Origin: Devosia psychrophila
GTDB taxonomy: Bacteria; Pseudomonadota; Alphaproteobacteria; Rhizobiales; Devosiaceae
Reading direction: 5' to 3'
Assembly: GCF_000971275.1 (NCBI RefSeq)
Contig: NZ_LAPV01000086.1
Span: 1-64,000, forward strand
Length of the DNA: 64,000 bases
Under the pieces are notes generated by a model. The model was not told the origin of the DNA and made no database searches. It was given only the letters and a program-made list of their open reading frames with translations. Of this stretch, positions 52,269 to 62,270 are shown piece after piece. A program made the position numbers and the translations under genes. Within the stretch, counting starts at the first letter, position 1. Every line of letters starts with the position of its first letter.

Positions 52269-53522
52269 TCAGTGCGCGCCGGCGTGGCTCATGTCAGCGT
52301 GGCTGTTTTGTTCACCAACGCCGAACAGCTTGCCGTTCTCGGCAACGAGAATGCAGATCAGTGCCAGCACGCCCATGGTGAAATAACCCGTGGCAGCCGG
52401 AATGGTGGTGCCATTGAACATCTGGCCGACATAGCCGCCGATCAAGGCGCCACCGACGGTCTGGATGAAGCCGAACACGGCAGCCGCCGTGCCGGCGACG
52501 GCGCCAAGCGGCTCCATCGACAATGAGTTCATGTTGGATGCCGACCAGCCGAAGCTGAACATGATGATGGCGAGGAGGCTGAAGAACAACCAGAGCGGCA
52601 GGAAGCCGATCAGTGCCAGTGCCAGCCAGATGGCGCTGACGCCAGTGAACACCAGCATGGCGCCATGCGACAGACGGCGCATGCCGAAGCGGCTGACGAT
52701 CTTGGAATTGGTGAAGGACGACACGCCCATCAGGCCTGCCATGCCGGCGAACGCAACGGGGAAATAGACGCCCAGCCCATAGATATCGACATAGATCTGC
52801 TGGCTGGAACTGATGAAGCCGAACAGGGCCCCAAACAGGAAGGTGCCGGCCAAGCCGTAGGAGAAAGCCACGCGGTTGGTGAAGACGATGACGAAACCAT
52901 CGACCACGGCCTTGAGGCTGAGCGGGCGACGGCTGGCGATGGGCAGCGTTTCGGGCAGGCGGATGTAGGTCCAGAGCCAGAACGCGGCAGCCAGCAGGCC
53001 CATGAAAATGAAGATGTTGTGCCATTCGCCGAGCAGCAGAATGACCTGGCCGATGCCGGGGGCAATGATCGGGATGGCCATGAAAACCATGAACACCAGC
53101 GACATGACTTCGGCCATGGCGCGGCCCTCATACCGGTCGCGGATCACGGCAGTCGAAATCACCCGGACGCTGGCGGCGCCCATGCCCTGGACGAAGCGCA
53201 GCACCAGCAGCGCGCCGAACGTCGGAGCGAAAATCGCGGCAATGGCGGCGACAATGTAGAGGCCCATGCCCACCAGCAGCGGGGCACGGCGGCCGAAGCG
53301 GTCAGTCAGCGGTCCGAAGGCCAGTTGGGCGACGCCCATGCCGATCATGTAGGAGGTGATGACGAACTGGCGTTCGTTCTCGCTGGTGACCCCAAGTGCT
53401 TCGCCCATATAGGGCAAGGCCGGCAGCATGACGTCGATGGCCAGCGCATTGAGCGCCATCAATGCCGCCATAAGGGCAATGAATTCGGGGCGCGAGAGCA
53501 CCCGCGTGAAATGATCGGACAT
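52269..53522 (-). CDS. Bcr/CflA-type MFS drug efflux permease
   Basis: MFS exporter with twelve membrane segments, 417 residues from ATG 53522 (MSDHFTRVLSRPEFIALM). Features of the Bcr/CflA group: N-terminal LNALAIDVMLPALP, loop motif GPLTDRFGRRAPLLVGM, and VRVISTAVIRDRYEGRAMAEVMSLVFMVF. It ends with a hydrophilic His-containing tail (NSHADMSHAGAH). The exported compound is unknown. Tail to tail with clpP; a second MFS gene lies upstream on the same strand. Confidence 0.88.
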   Translation of the reverse strand: MSDHFTRVLSRPEFIALMAALMALNALAIDVMLPALPYMGEALGVTSENERQFVITSYMIGMGVAQLAFGPLTDRFGRRAPLLVGMGLYIVAAIAAIFAPTFGALLVLRFVQGMGAASVRVISTAVIRDRYEGRAMAEVMSLVFMVFMAIPIIAPGIGQVILLLGEWHNIFIFMGLLAAAFWLWTYIRLPETLPIASRRPLSLKAVVDGFVIVFTNRVAFSYGLAGTFLFGALFGFISSSQQIYVDIYGLGVYFPVAFAGMAGLMGVSSFTNSKIVSRFGMRRLSHGAMLVFTGVSAIWLALALIGFLPLWLFFSLLAIIMFSFGWSASNMNSLSMEPLGAVAGTAAAVFGFIQTVGGALIGGYVGQMFNGTTIPAATGYFTMGVLALICILVAENGKLFGVGEQNSHADMSHAGAH

Positions 53523-53646
53523 GGAAATTGGACTCAGAAGGGTGGCGCGACGAAGCGGCGCCTTAAATGCTGGCCGGACCATGAACCCCGAAGCCTGCTT
53601 TGGCAAGCATTGATCGGCAAAAACCGATGGTCAAAACGCCGGTCTG

Positions 53647-54873
53647 TCACGCAGCCTTGAGCACGAAATTGGGCGCCTTGCGCTCATTGATCGGAATGTG
53701 CAGCGCCGCCGAAGCCAGGCCAAGCACGATGGCGAGATACCATACGAGGCTGTACGACCCGGTCTGGTCATAGACAAATCCGCCCAGCCAGACGCCGACG
53801 AAGGAGCCGAGCTGGTGGCTGAAAAAGGCGACGCCATAAAGCATGCCCATGTAACGGGCGCCAAAGAACAGACTCACCAGCCCCGCGGTCAACGGTACCG
53901 TCGAAAGCCAGAGCAGGCCCATGGCCGCTGCAAACGCGTAGGCGGTGATTTCGCTGACCGGGATCAGCAGGAACGCACCGATGGCAATGGCGCGTAGCAG
54001 ATAGATTGTTGCCAGCAGCATCTGCTTGGGGAGCTTGCCGCCATAGTAGCCGGCCAGCAGCGAGCCCACGATGTTGAACAGGCCGATGACGGCGATGGTC
54101 CAGCTACCGACTTCCGGCGACAGGCCGCATTGCACCAGATAGGCCGGCATGTGCACGTTGATAAAGGCGAGATGGAAGCCGCAGACGAAGAAGCCGATCA
54201 CCAGCAGGCGATAAGAGCCATGGCCCCAGGCCTTGGATAGCGCCTGCATGAAGGGCAGGTCAGCTTCGCCGACCGGGTTTTCGGTGCGGCCGCGCAGCGC
54301 ATAGCTCAGCGGAATGATCAGCAGCAGCGCCATGCCGAGATAGAGCAGGGCCGACTGCCAGCCGAAGGCATTGATGAAGCCCTGGCTGATCGGGGCGAAG
54401 GCGAACTGGCCGAACGACGATGCCGCCGTGGCGACGCCGAAGATCAGCGTGCGCTTCTCGGCCGGCACCGAACGGCCAAAGGCGGCCATGACCACCGAGA
54501 AGGAACAGATGGCGATACCGACGCCGGTGACCACGCCAGCGGTCAAGGTCATCAGGCCGGCATCGGGTGAGAAGGCCATCCCAAGCACGCCGAGCGCATA
54601 GATCATGGCGCCCACGGCCACGGTGCGCGCGGTGCCAACGCGATCGGCAAAAGCGCCGGCGAAGGGCTGGGTAATGCCCCAGGCGAGGTTCTGGATCGCC
54701 ATGGCCATGCCCCACTGCTCGCGGCTGAGGCCGAGATCGGCGGTCATCGGCAGAGTGAACAGACCAAAACTGGTGCGCACCCCGTTGCCGATAGCAGCGA
54801 TGATGCAGCCGGCAATGATCAGCACGAGCAGGGGAACTGCAGGGCGGAGCGCAGAAGTGTTCATGGGGGGCAT
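53647..54873 (-). CDS. MFS permease (OFA/monocarboxylate-like)
   Basis: Twelve-segment MFS permease, about 408 residues. Start ATG 54873 or 54864 (MNTSALRPAVPLL); neither has a strong ribosome site. Motifs are GVRTSFGLFTLPMTADLGLSREQWGMAMAIQNLAWGITQPFAGAFADRVG and VSLFFGARYMGMLYGVAFFSHQLGSFVGVWLGG, as in the oxalate/formate and monocarboxylate-like MFS groups. The substrate is not known. Its stop is 124 bp from the start of the Bcr-type gene. Confidence 0.83.
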   Translation of the reverse strand: MPPMNTSALRPAVPLLVLIIAGCIIAAIGNGVRTSFGLFTLPMTADLGLSREQWGMAMAIQNLAWGITQPFAGAFADRVGTARTVAVGAMIYALGVLGMAFSPDAGLMTLTAGVVTGVGIAICSFSVVMAAFGRSVPAEKRTLIFGVATAASSFGQFAFAPISQGFINAFGWQSALLYLGMALLLIIPLSYALRGRTENPVGEADLPFMQALSKAWGHGSYRLLVIGFFVCGFHLAFINVHMPAYLVQCGLSPEVGSWTIAVIGLFNIVGSLLAGYYGGKLPKQMLLATIYLLRAIAIGAFLLIPVSEITAYAFAAAMGLLWLSTVPLTAGLVSLFFGARYMGMLYGVAFFSHQLGSFVGVWLGGFVYDQTGSYSLVWYLAIVLGLASAALHIPINERKAPNFVLKAA

Positions 54874-54956
54874 CCAGAGGTTGGACGACCTGTCTACGCC
54901 CGCGACATCATCGCGCAAAGCAATATTGCTGAATGGCGCCCATCAATGCTGGTGAT

Positions 54957-54984
54957 GATAAAAAAGCCCGGTCGAGGACCGGGC
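54957..54984 (-). terminator. Terminator of grxD
   Basis: Stem GCCCGGTC (54965-54972) and GACCGGGC (54976-54983), 3-base loop. On the minus strand it is followed by TTTTTTATC. It is 24 bp after the grxD stop. Confidence 0.88.
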
Positions 54985-55008
54985 TTTCGCAATAGGACGA
55001 CGAAGCAA

Positions 55009-55344
55009 TCAGGCGGTCTGCTTCACTTCGATGCCGGCATTCTGCATGTGGGTTTGAAGTTCGCCGGCCTGGAACATCTCGCGGATGATATCGGCACCGC
55101 CGACGAATTCGCCCTTCACGTAAAGCTGGGGAATGGTCGGCCAGTTGGTATAGGCCTTGATGCCGTCGCGCAGCTCGGCGCTTTCCAGCACGTTGACGCT
55201 GCCATATTCGACGCCGAGATAGCTCAGGATCTGCACGACCTGGCCGGAAAAACCGCACTGCGGAAAGTCTGGCGAGCCCTTCATAAAGAGGAACACGTCG
55301 TTGTTCTTCACCTTCTCGTCGATGAATGCATTGATGTCGGTCAT
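55009..55344 (-). CDS. grxD: Monothiol glutaredoxin, Grx4/GrxD type
   Basis: Iron-sulfur cluster carrier and iron sensor partner. 111 residues with the monothiol CGFS motif (Cys30-Gly-Phe-Ser), the glutathione-binding WPTIPQLYVKGEFVGGADII and the family's C-terminal end. A bolA gene lies 1.1 kb upstream on the same strand; monothiol glutaredoxins and BolA proteins bind one another over a shared cluster. Strong terminator follows. Confidence 0.96.
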   Translation of the reverse strand: MTDINAFIDEKVKNNDVFLFMKGSPDFPQCGFSGQVVQILSYLGVEYGSVNVLESAELRDGIKAYTNWPTIPQLYVKGEFVGGADIIREMFQAGELQTHMQNAGIEVKQTA

Positions 55345-55454
55345 GGGAGAAACCTTTCGATGGGCGGGGTCAAGGGCCGCTTGCTGTTGTCCTTAGATAG
55401 GACAGGAGACGGGCTCTGTCGAGATGCTCGCCTGCAGGTTACTGCTGGTGGGCT

Positions 55455-56081
55455 TCATAGCCGGACCGCAATCCACGGATGGCTGGTGCAATCTTCGACG
55501 GTGTTGAACAGGACTGCTTCCCAGCCGGCGGCACGGGCGCCGTCGATGACCTTGGGGGTGTCGTCGAAGAAAAGCGGTGGCTCGGACTGCGGGCCAATTT
55601 TGGAGTCTACAAAATCGAAAAAACCGCGGTGGGGTTTGCGTATGCCAACACGGGCGGAATAAAAAATGTCGTCGAACAGTTCATGCAGGCCGAGATGGCT
55701 CCAAAGCCATGTGGCCCGGAGGTGTTCCTGATTGGTGGCAATGAAAAGTTGAATGTCTGCGTTGGCCTTGAGTTGGCGGATGACTGCAATCAAGGGCTCG
55801 TTCAAAACGCTGTCGTGGGTCAGCCAATAGTGGTGAAAGACCATCGGCGACCCTTTATAGCCAAGAGAAGGCAGGTGTCGTTCAAGGGCCTCAATGACCG
55901 ATATCTGGCCAGTTCCGACCTTTTTGACAAAAACGTCGAAAATGAACTCCTTGATGAAGCGTTCCGGATCGACCCCCATATCGGCCAATAGGTTCTCGTC
56001 CCAGCGCCTGGTCAGGTCCGGGCGATGGTGAAAGCCGTGGATCAGCACGCCATCGACGTCGAAGATGACGGTTCGGGTCAC
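55455..56081 (-). CDS. HAD-superfamily hydrolase
   Basis: Phosphatase-type haloacid dehalogenase protein, 208 residues. The GTG at 56081 gives VTRTVIFDVDGVLIHG with the nucleophile Asp at the FDVDGVL motif; motif II in LFIATNQEHL, motif III lysine in RVGIRKPHRGFF and motif IV FFDDTPKVIDGARAAGWEAVLF. Substrate unknown. It overlaps the upstream gene by 4 bp (GTGA), placing it in the bolA-grxD block. Confidence 0.87.
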   Translation of the reverse strand: MTRTVIFDVDGVLIHGFHHRPDLTRRWDENLLADMGVDPERFIKEFIFDVFVKKVGTGQISVIEALERHLPSLGYKGSPMVFHHYWLTHDSVLNEPLIAVIRQLKANADIQLFIATNQEHLRATWLWSHLGLHELFDDIFYSARVGIRKPHRGFFDFVDSKIGPQSEPPLFFDDTPKVIDGARAAGWEAVLFNTVEDCTSHPWIAVRL

Positions 56082-56398
56082 CGTGGCGCCTTGCTGATTG
56101 CGCCAAGTCCGACAAGCACTTCGCCCGGAATGCTGAGATCTTGAATCACGTCGGTATGCTTGCGAAAGCCGACCAGTTCGCGCTGCACGAAATACTCCCA
56201 CACCACTTTGCGGGCCTCGGCCAGGCAAGCGTCGCGGTCCCCGGTAGCGGCGGCCAAAGCTGCGACAGCCTTGCCCACACGCTTTTCGGCGGCGCCGAGC
56301 GAAGAGGCGCGTTCAGCGAGAATCTCGTGGTCGATCGCCGTTGTGCCGGCATCAGGCCGGACCATCTTGATCAGGTCGAGCGATTGGCGCAGGGACAT
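56078..56398 (-). CDS. Conserved alphaproteobacterial protein (DUF6665-like)
   Basis: 106 residues, all-helical appearance: EILAERASSLGAAEKRVGKAVAALAA and RKVVWEYFVQRELVGFRKHTDVIQDLSIPGEVLVGLG. It resembles the family DUF6665, from memory. No catalytic motif. Start ATG 56398 lies 3 bp after the bolA stop, and the stop overlaps the HAD gene, so all are probably co-expressed. Confidence 0.65.
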   Translation of the reverse strand: MSLRQSLDLIKMVRPDAGTTAIDHEILAERASSLGAAEKRVGKAVAALAAATGDRDACLAEARKVVWEYFVQRELVGFRKHTDVIQDLSIPGEVLVGLGAISKAPR

Positions 56399-56401
56399 CG
56401 A

Positions 56402-56635
56402 CTAGTCCGGGATGACAGTCTGGAGAGATAGGGCATGCAGCGCCCCGCCCATGTCACCGAGGAAGGAATCATAGACCAGCTTGTGCTGCTGCACGCGGGT
56501 CTTGCCGCGGAACTGCTCGGATTTTACCGTGGCAGCCCAATGGTCGCCGTCACCGGCAAGGTCGCGGATTTCGATTTCGGCATCGGGGAGGGCCGCCTTG
56601 ATCCGGCGTTCGATTTCGCTGGCGTCCATGGCCAT
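56402..56635 (-). CDS. bolA: BolA-family protein
   Basis: Small partner protein of monothiol glutaredoxins in iron-sulfur delivery. 77 residues, containing IERRIKAALPDAEIEIRDLAGDGDHWAATVKSEQFRGKTRVQQHKLVYDSF, with the conserved HKLVYD segment. GGAG stands 8 nt before the ATG at 56635; a second ATG at 56629 is possible. First gene of the bolA-DUF6665-HAD block; grxD follows downstream. Confidence 0.93.
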   Translation of the reverse strand: MAMDASEIERRIKAALPDAEIEIRDLAGDGDHWAATVKSEQFRGKTRVQQHKLVYDSFLGDMGGALHALSLQTVIPD

Positions 56636-56723
56636 GGGCTCTACTCCTCAAATCGGATCGGCAACAGGCCGAACACTGCCATGATATGGCATGGGGGTGC
56701 CCGGCCTTCAATACGATGAGGTG

Positions 56724-57290
56724 CTACGGCATGGCAGAGACGGGCTGGGCATCCTGCCGGGTCGAGAAATTGGCCACGATGGAATCAACTATCGGGCGCG
56801 CCTGTGCAGCAACTTCGGTGGGATAGAAGCAATCGAGCGTATAGCCGTTGCCGGTATCCACGGTCTCGGTATGAACCAGTGTCACCGGGCCGTTTTCCGC
56901 TGTGCCGGTACTGGCGCCCTCATACTGCAATGCCGGATTGCTCTGGTAGTTGGTGACCTTGCTCGCCCCCAGCGTGAAGCCGGGCAGGGTGTCGTTCCAG
57001 CCTTCAGACACCACTGGGTAATCCAGCGAAGCGAGCGCACCGTCTGCGGTCCAGGTGGTGTCTTCCACGGCAACAACGGCCAACACGCATTGCAGCGGCA
57101 TAGCGGGATGATTGATGGTCAGCGGGCCGCCGGCCTCGCCACCCGTTACCATCACCTCAGGGTAGATCAGCGTATAGGGCTGATCGGGCAGCGGAGAGCC
57201 GCTGATGCCGGCGTTCTGGGCAAAGGCAGTCACCGGCACGAAGCTGAGCGCGAGGGCAAAAAATCCGCCAATGGCCGGTGCAAGTTTCAT
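56724..57290 (-). CDS. Predicted exported protein of unknown function
   Basis: 188 residues with a signal peptide (MKLAPAIGGFFALALSFVPVTAFAQ). The mature part is beta-rich and contains two cysteines (QCVLAV and LDCFYPTE). I do not recognise a family. GGAGAG lies just before tandem ATGs at 57293/57290; the second has the better spacing. It stands alone between bolA and purL, transcribed on the minus strand. Confidence 0.65.
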   Translation of the reverse strand: MKLAPAIGGFFALALSFVPVTAFAQNAGISGSPLPDQPYTLIYPEVMVTGGEAGGPLTINHPAMPLQCVLAVVAVEDTTWTADGALASLDYPVVSEGWNDTLPGFTLGASKVTNYQSNPALQYEGASTGTAENGPVTLVHTETVDTGNGYTLDCFYPTEVAAQARPIVDSIVANFSTRQDAQPVSAMP

Positions 57291-57368
57291 CATACTCTCC
57301 AAAAAACAACGCCGCCCTTGGGTGCCAGAACACTCCAAAGAGCGGCGATCGTAAGGCAGTAGACGCGA

Positions 57369-59606
57369 TTAGGCGGCCTTGCCGTCCATGTAGCTGGGGA
57401 ACCAGCCTTCATGCGCCGCCTTCAGGGCAGCGACCGGGACGGCACGTGCGTCGCCCAGCACGAGGTTAGCGCCACCGGTGTTGCCAATCCATGGAGCAAA
57501 GATGCCCAGCGCTTCAGCCTCTTTCCACAAGGCCGTCAGTTCTTCGCCCTGCGGATCGAGATTGACCGTCACGAGGTAACGCCCCTGATCCTCGCCGAAG
57601 TATTGCAGGATCGGATCGTGGTCGTTGATGTCGACCACGGTGGCACCAATCCCCGATGCCACAGCCATTTCAGCCAGACCAACGCCGAGGCCACCATCGC
57701 TCAGATCATGGCAGGCGGTGACGATGCCTGAGCGGATAAGCTTGCGAACGAAGTCGCCGGTGCGCTTTTCGTGGGCAAGGTCGACATGCGGCGCGGTCCC
57801 GTCGCGGCGGTCGAACAGGTCGCGCAGGTAGATCGACTGGCCGAGGTGGGTGCCGCGATTGGCCGGCGCGCCGACCAGTAGGATGACCTGACTGGCACCG
57901 GCAAAGCCGATGCGCGCCATCTTGCTCCAATCGGGCAGCAGGCCGACACCGCCAATGGTCGGGGTCGGCAGGATGCCGCGGCCATTGGTTTCGTTGTAGA
58001 GCGACACATTGCCCGAAACGATGGGAAAATCCAGCGCCAGGCAGGCTTCCCCGATGCCCTTGATGGCATGGACGAGCTGGCCCATGATCTCGGGGCGCTC
58101 TGGATTGCCAAAATTGAGATTGTCGGTGGCGGCGAGCGGCTCGGCGCCGGTTGCAGTCAGGTTGCGCCAGCATTCGGCGACCGCCTGCTTGCCGCCCTCA
58201 TAGGGGTCGGCCTCGCAATAGCGCGGCGTCACGTCCGATGAAAAGGCGAGGCCCTTGGTGGCATGGCCCTCGACACGGATGACGCCGGCATCGCCGCCAG
58301 GGCGCTGCACGGAATTGCCCTGGATCAGCGTGTCATACTGCTCATAGACCCAGCGGCGCGAGGCGACCTGATGGCCGCCCATCAGCTTGAGTAGCGCATC
58401 GGCTACGTCCATCTGTGGCACGTCGCTGGCAGCCAGCGCGGCGGGGAGTCTTGGCTCGGTCCAGGGGCGGTCGTATTCGGGCGCTTCGTCACCGAGGTCC
58501 TTGATCGGCAGGTTGGCGACTTCGACGCCCTGCCACTTCACGCGGAAACGCAGGTCGTCGGTGGTGTAACCGACGGTGGCGAAATCGAGCTCCCATTTGA
58601 CGAAAACGGCGCGGGCTTCCGGTTCCTTTTCGGGATGCAGCACCATGAGCATGCGCTCCTGGCTTTCGCTCAGCATCATTTCATAGGGCGTCATCTCGAT
58701 TTCGCGCACCGGCACCTTGTCGAGGTCCAGTTCGATACCGAGGTCGCCCTTGGCACCCATCTCAACGGCCGAGCAGGTGAGGCCAGCCGCGCCCATGTCC
58801 TGGATGGCGATGACGGCGCCGGTAGCCATCAGTTCTAGGCAGGCTTCGAGCAGGCGCTTTTCGGTGAAGGGGTCGCCGACCTGCACGGTGGGCCGCTTTT
58901 CCTCGATGTCATCGCCGAATTCGGCGGAGGCCATGGTGGCGCCGCCGACGCCGTCGCGGCCGGTCTTGGCGCCGAGATAGACCACCGGCAGACCGACGCC
59001 TTCGGCCTTGGAATAAAAGATCTTGTCGGTATCGGCGAGGCCCGCCGCAAAGGCGTTGACCAGGATATTGCCGTTATAGCGCTCGTCGAACTCAACCTCA
59101 CCGCCCACTGTCGGCACGCCGAAAGCATTGCCATAGCCGCCGATGCCGGAGACGACGCCAGACACCAGGTGGCGGGTTTTTTCGTGATCGGGCGAGCCGA
59201 AGCGCAGGGCGTTCATCGCGGCGACGGGCCGGGCGCCCATGGTGAAGACGTCGCGCAGGATGCCGCCCATGCCGGTGCCGGCGCCCTGATAGGGCTCGAT
59301 GAAGCTCGGGTGGTTATGCGATTCCATCTTGAAGACCACCGCCTGGCCGTCGCCGATATCGACGACGCCAGCATTTTCACCGGGACCCTGGATGACGCGC
59401 GGGCCGGTTGTCGGCAGGGTCCTGAGCCACTTCTTGGATGACTTGTAGGAGCAGTGCTCGTTCCACATCGCCGAGAAAATACCGAGCTCCGTATAGGTCG
59501 GCTGGCGGCCGATCAGGGCAACGATCTTGGCGAATTCATCGGGCTTGAGGCCGTGGTCGGCAACCAGCTTGGGCGTGATTTCGATGTCGTTCTGATAGGA
59601 GGTCAT
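57369..59606 (-). CDS. purL: Phosphoribosylformylglycinamidine synthase subunit PurL
   Basis: ATP-dependent subunit of FGAM synthase (fourth step of purine synthesis), working with PurS and PurQ. 745 residues, the small bacterial PurL type. N-terminal [31 protein letters not shown], then [39 protein letters not shown], and SERP-type [19 protein letters not shown]. The C-terminal half repeats the fold. Downstream of purQ, but separated by a membrane-protein gene. Confidence 0.98.
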   Translation of the reverse strand: MTSYQNDIEITPKLVADHGLKPDEFAKIVALIGRQPTYTELGIFSAMWNEHCSYKSSKKWLRTLPTTGPRVIQGPGENAGVVDIGDGQAVVFKMESHNHPSFIEPYQGAGTGMGGILRDVFTMGARPVAAMNALRFGSPDHEKTRHLVSGVVSGIGGYGNAFGVPTVGGEVEFDERYNGNILVNAFAAGLADTDKIFYSKAEGVGLPVVYLGAKTGRDGVGGATMASAEFGDDIEEKRPTVQVGDPFTEKRLLEACLELMATGAVIAIQDMGAAGLTCSAVEMGAKGDLGIELDLDKVPVREIEMTPYEMMLSESQERMLMVLHPEKEPEARAVFVKWELDFATVGYTTDDLRFRVKWQGVEVANLPIKDLGDEAPEYDRPWTEPRLPAALAASDVPQMDVADALLKLMGGHQVASRRWVYEQYDTLIQGNSVQRPGGDAGVIRVEGHATKGLAFSSDVTPRYCEADPYEGGKQAVAECWRNLTATGAEPLAATDNLNFGNPERPEIMGQLVHAIKGIGEACLALDFPIVSGNVSLYNETNGRGILPTPTIGGVGLLPDWSKMARIGFAGASQVILLVGAPANRGTHLGQSIYLRDLFDRRDGTAPHVDLAHEKRTGDFVRKLIRSGIVTACHDLSDGGLGVGLAEMAVASGIGATVVDINDHDPILQYFGEDQGRYLVTVNLDPQGEELTALWKEAEALGIFAPWIGNTGGANLVLGDARAVPVAALKAAHEGWFPSYMDGKAA

Positions 59607-59634
59607 CGGCAGCGTTTCCGTAGGCTCGGGAAAT

Positions 59635-60297
59635 TCAGGTCAGGTCGATAGGCATGCGGGGTTGGCCGAGGATCTGGTCAAGGGCGACGACGATCAAGGT
59701 CAATATACCAAGTCCGACCGTCATATAGACTGCGTTCAGCAGCACCACGCCGTAGCCCAGATTAATGGCGTTGAGAATGGGGTAGGGGTACTCTCGCACC
59801 CAAGTGCCGCGTGCCATGATGTAGATAAAGTAGGCAAACGTCGGCGCCAGCATCACCGGAATATTTGTCCAGCGCAGCAATCCGTGGCGCTGCACCACCA
59901 CCCACCACAGCAAATACAGCGTCGGGCACAGGTAGTGCAGGATTGTGTCCGCCAACTGCAACAGGCCATCCAACTGGCTGAGGTAACGCAGGACGAAATA
60001 AACATAGAGCGCCACCAGTGCGATATTGGCGGCCATCAGCCCGCGGACGACGGGCCTGCGGAACAGCGCCAGTCGGGACGTGGGGAGCAATTCCGACAGG
60101 TAGATCAGCACCAGAATGACATTGGTCAGGATGGTGTAAAAGGCGAAAAAGTGGCCCAGAAATCCCGGAATATCGCGTCCATTGGCCATGGCGCCTTGGA
60201 AGGACAGCACGAATTGCAACACCAGGCCGGCGGCGCCGAAGGCCAGCCCGAGCCAGGTCAATAGCGTCCGTGGATTGACGGGCGCTCGCAGGGCCAT
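59635..60297 (-). CDS. Pr6Pr family membrane protein
   Basis: Membrane protein of 220 residues with six predicted membrane segments, resembling the Pr6Pr (FAR-17a/AIG1-like) family. Typical are [48 protein letters not shown] and [29 protein letters not shown]. Function unknown. It starts one base after the purQ stop and ends 28 bp before purL, so it sits inside the purine operon. Confidence 0.82.
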   Translation of the reverse strand: MALRAPVNPRTLLTWLGLAFGAAGLVLQFVLSFQGAMANGRDIPGFLGHFFAFYTILTNVILVLIYLSELLPTSRLALFRRPVVRGLMAANIALVALYVYFVLRYLSQLDGLLQLADTILHYLCPTLYLLWWVVVQRHGLLRWTNIPVMLAPTFAYFIYIMARGTWVREYPYPILNAINLGYGVVLLNAVYMTVGLGILTLIVVALDQILGQPRMPIDLT

Positions 60298-60298
60298 G

Positions 60299-60967
60299 TC
60301 AGGCAGCCTGACCGAGAAGGCCGGAGAACAGGGCACGTCCATCGTCGCCGCCATGCGCCGCTTCGATCAGGTTTTCCGGGTGCGGCATCAGGCCGAGCAC
60401 GTTTTTCTGTTCGTTGAATATGCCAGCGATGTCGTTCATCGAGCCGTTTGGATTGGTGCCCTCGGCGTAGCGGAATGCGACGCGGCCATCGCCCTCAAGC
60501 CTATTGAGTGTGTCGCCATCGGTGAAATAGTTGCCGTCATGATGGGCGACGGGGCAGCGGAATACTTCGCCCTTGGTGTAGCCGCGAGTGAAATCAGTAT
60601 CGGCATTGACCACCTCGAGCTTGACCTCGCGGCAGACGAACTTGAGGCTCATGTTGCGCATCAGCGCGCCGGGAAGCAGGCCGGCTTCGATGAGGATCTG
60701 GAAGCCGTTGCAGACGCCCAGCACCTTCCCGCCGCGTTCGGCATGGGCGCGCACCTTGTCCATGATCGGTGATCGCGCGGCGATGGCGCCGCAGCGGAGA
60801 TAGTCGCCATAGGAAAAGCCGCCGGGAATGACGATCAGGTCGACATCGGGGATGTCGGCGTCCTGGTGCCAGACGGTGGCTGGGGCGGTGCCGGAAACCT
60901 TGGTCAACGCCGCTATCATGTCGCGGTCGCGATTGAGGCCGGGGAAGACGATGACTGCGGATTTCAT
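60299..60967 (-). CDS. purQ: Phosphoribosylformylglycinamidine synthase subunit PurQ
   Basis: Glutaminase subunit of FGAM synthase. Start ATG 60967 ([21 protein letters not shown]), 222 residues. Class I glutaminase motifs: nucleophile Cys in [11 protein letters not shown] and the GLMPHPEN histidine. First of the purQ-Pr6Pr-purL unit. A purS gene would be expected directly upstream but is not there. Confidence 0.97.
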   Translation of the reverse strand: MKSAVIVFPGLNRDRDMIAALTKVSGTAPATVWHQDADIPDVDLIVIPGGFSYGDYLRCGAIAARSPIMDKVRAHAERGGKVLGVCNGFQILIEAGLLPGALMRNMSLKFVCREVKLEVVNADTDFTRGYTKGEVFRCPVAHHDGNYFTDGDTLNRLEGDGRVAFRYAEGTNPNGSMNDIAGIFNEQKNVLGLMPHPENLIEAAHGGDDGRALFSGLLGQAA

Positions 60968-61077
60968 CGGCTGGTCCTCGCTGTGGGGGTGCGAGGCCCT
61001 TGTGCTGAGTCTTGGCCAAAAAGGCAAGGCCCGGCGCTGCATATCCCTCGCCTATCGGGCAATCGCGGCGCCGGTCG

Positions 61078-62157
61078 TTACTCGGCAGGGGTAGCCACGG
61101 CATTGCTGTCCTTGGCCGATCCCTGCGTGCCCTTGAGGTGGGCCCAGGCCGGACGCTCGAACAGGAACTTGCCGAAGCCGGTGCGCTGCACGATCCAGTA
61201 CAGCACCAGCGGCGAGACGATAGCGATGGCCATGGTCGCAAGGCTGAGCACCGTCGGCTCATCCACGCCCAGCTTGATCAGGATCGTTCGTGAAACACCG
61301 AGCGGCAGCACGAAGGCGACGTAGATAACCAGAGACTTCGACCCCATCCACCGCAGCCAGTTCAACCAGGGCAGGCGGGTCAGCAGCGCGGCGATGACGC
61401 AGAGCGCCGAGGTGCCGACCAGCGCCAACACCAGATGCACGCCTGGCAAGCCGGCGAAGCCCATCACAGGGTGGATAGGATGCATCGCAAAACCGCCCAG
61501 GAAAACAAGCGAGCCATTGACGATGGCCCAGAGTGCCAGCCCTGCCAGCGACAGGGCGGCGTGATCGGCAGCCCAATCGGCCAGCTTGAACAACTGCGGC
61601 GCCAGCGCATACCCGGCATAAAAGAACACGAAATACTCGGCGAATTGATCAATGGCATAGCTGCCGGTCTGGATTGTCGCCATCTGCAGGGTGGCGGCAA
61701 TAGCAAAAACCGCCCAGCGTGGCGCAGGGCTATCATGCAGCAGCTTGGTCAACGCGCTGACCACGGCCAGCATGTAAATGAACCACAGCACGCCATAGGG
61801 CTGGATCACGGCCCAGGCGATCTGTTGCAGCGCTCCGACTGGGTCGATGCCGAGCAGCCCGACCTTGAAGATAATGTGGATCAGCGCCCAGAGTGCATAG
61901 AAATAGAGGTAATGCACGACACGACGGTCAGCATAGGCACGCCATGGCCGATCGATCACCTGCGACAGAAACAGCCCGGAGATCAGGAAGAATTCCGGCA
62001 TGCGGAACGGAGTGGCGAAAGCGATAGCCCAATGCAGGGCGCCAACGCCGCCAGTATCCTCGCCAACGCTCGAGGCGGCATACATCATCACCACGAGAAA
62101 GATCGACAGACCCTTGGCCATATCGACCCAGTCGAGACGCTTGCTGGTTTCAGACAT
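61078..62157 (-). CDS. Acyltransferase-3 family membrane protein
   Basis: Integral membrane acyltransferase-3 protein with about ten membrane segments, 359 residues from ATG 62157 (GGAG 8 nt upstream). The N-terminus RLDWVDMAKGLSIFLVVMMYA and MPEFFLISGLFLSQV match this family, which acylates polysaccharides, lipids or glycans. Target unknown; the surrounding GT-C-like and oxidoreductase genes suggest a cell-surface glycan. Confidence 0.85.
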   Translation of the reverse strand: MSETSKRLDWVDMAKGLSIFLVVMMYAASSVGEDTGGVGALHWAIAFATPFRMPEFFLISGLFLSQVIDRPWRAYADRRVVHYLYFYALWALIHIIFKVGLLGIDPVGALQQIAWAVIQPYGVLWFIYMLAVVSALTKLLHDSPAPRWAVFAIAATLQMATIQTGSYAIDQFAEYFVFFYAGYALAPQLFKLADWAADHAALSLAGLALWAIVNGSLVFLGGFAMHPIHPVMGFAGLPGVHLVLALVGTSALCVIAALLTRLPWLNWLRWMGSKSLVIYVAFVLPLGVSRTILIKLGVDEPTVLSLATMAIAIVSPLVLYWIVQRTGFGKFLFERPAWAHLKGTQGSAKDSNAVATPAE

Positions 62158-62270
62158 GTGACGCACTCCGCTTTGGAGCGCAATCTAGCGGCAAGCGGTT
62201 TGGGGCAGGATAACGGGCGGGTAAGACGGGACGCAAAATGCTGGATTGGTAAGCATTTGGCTAAGGGCGT

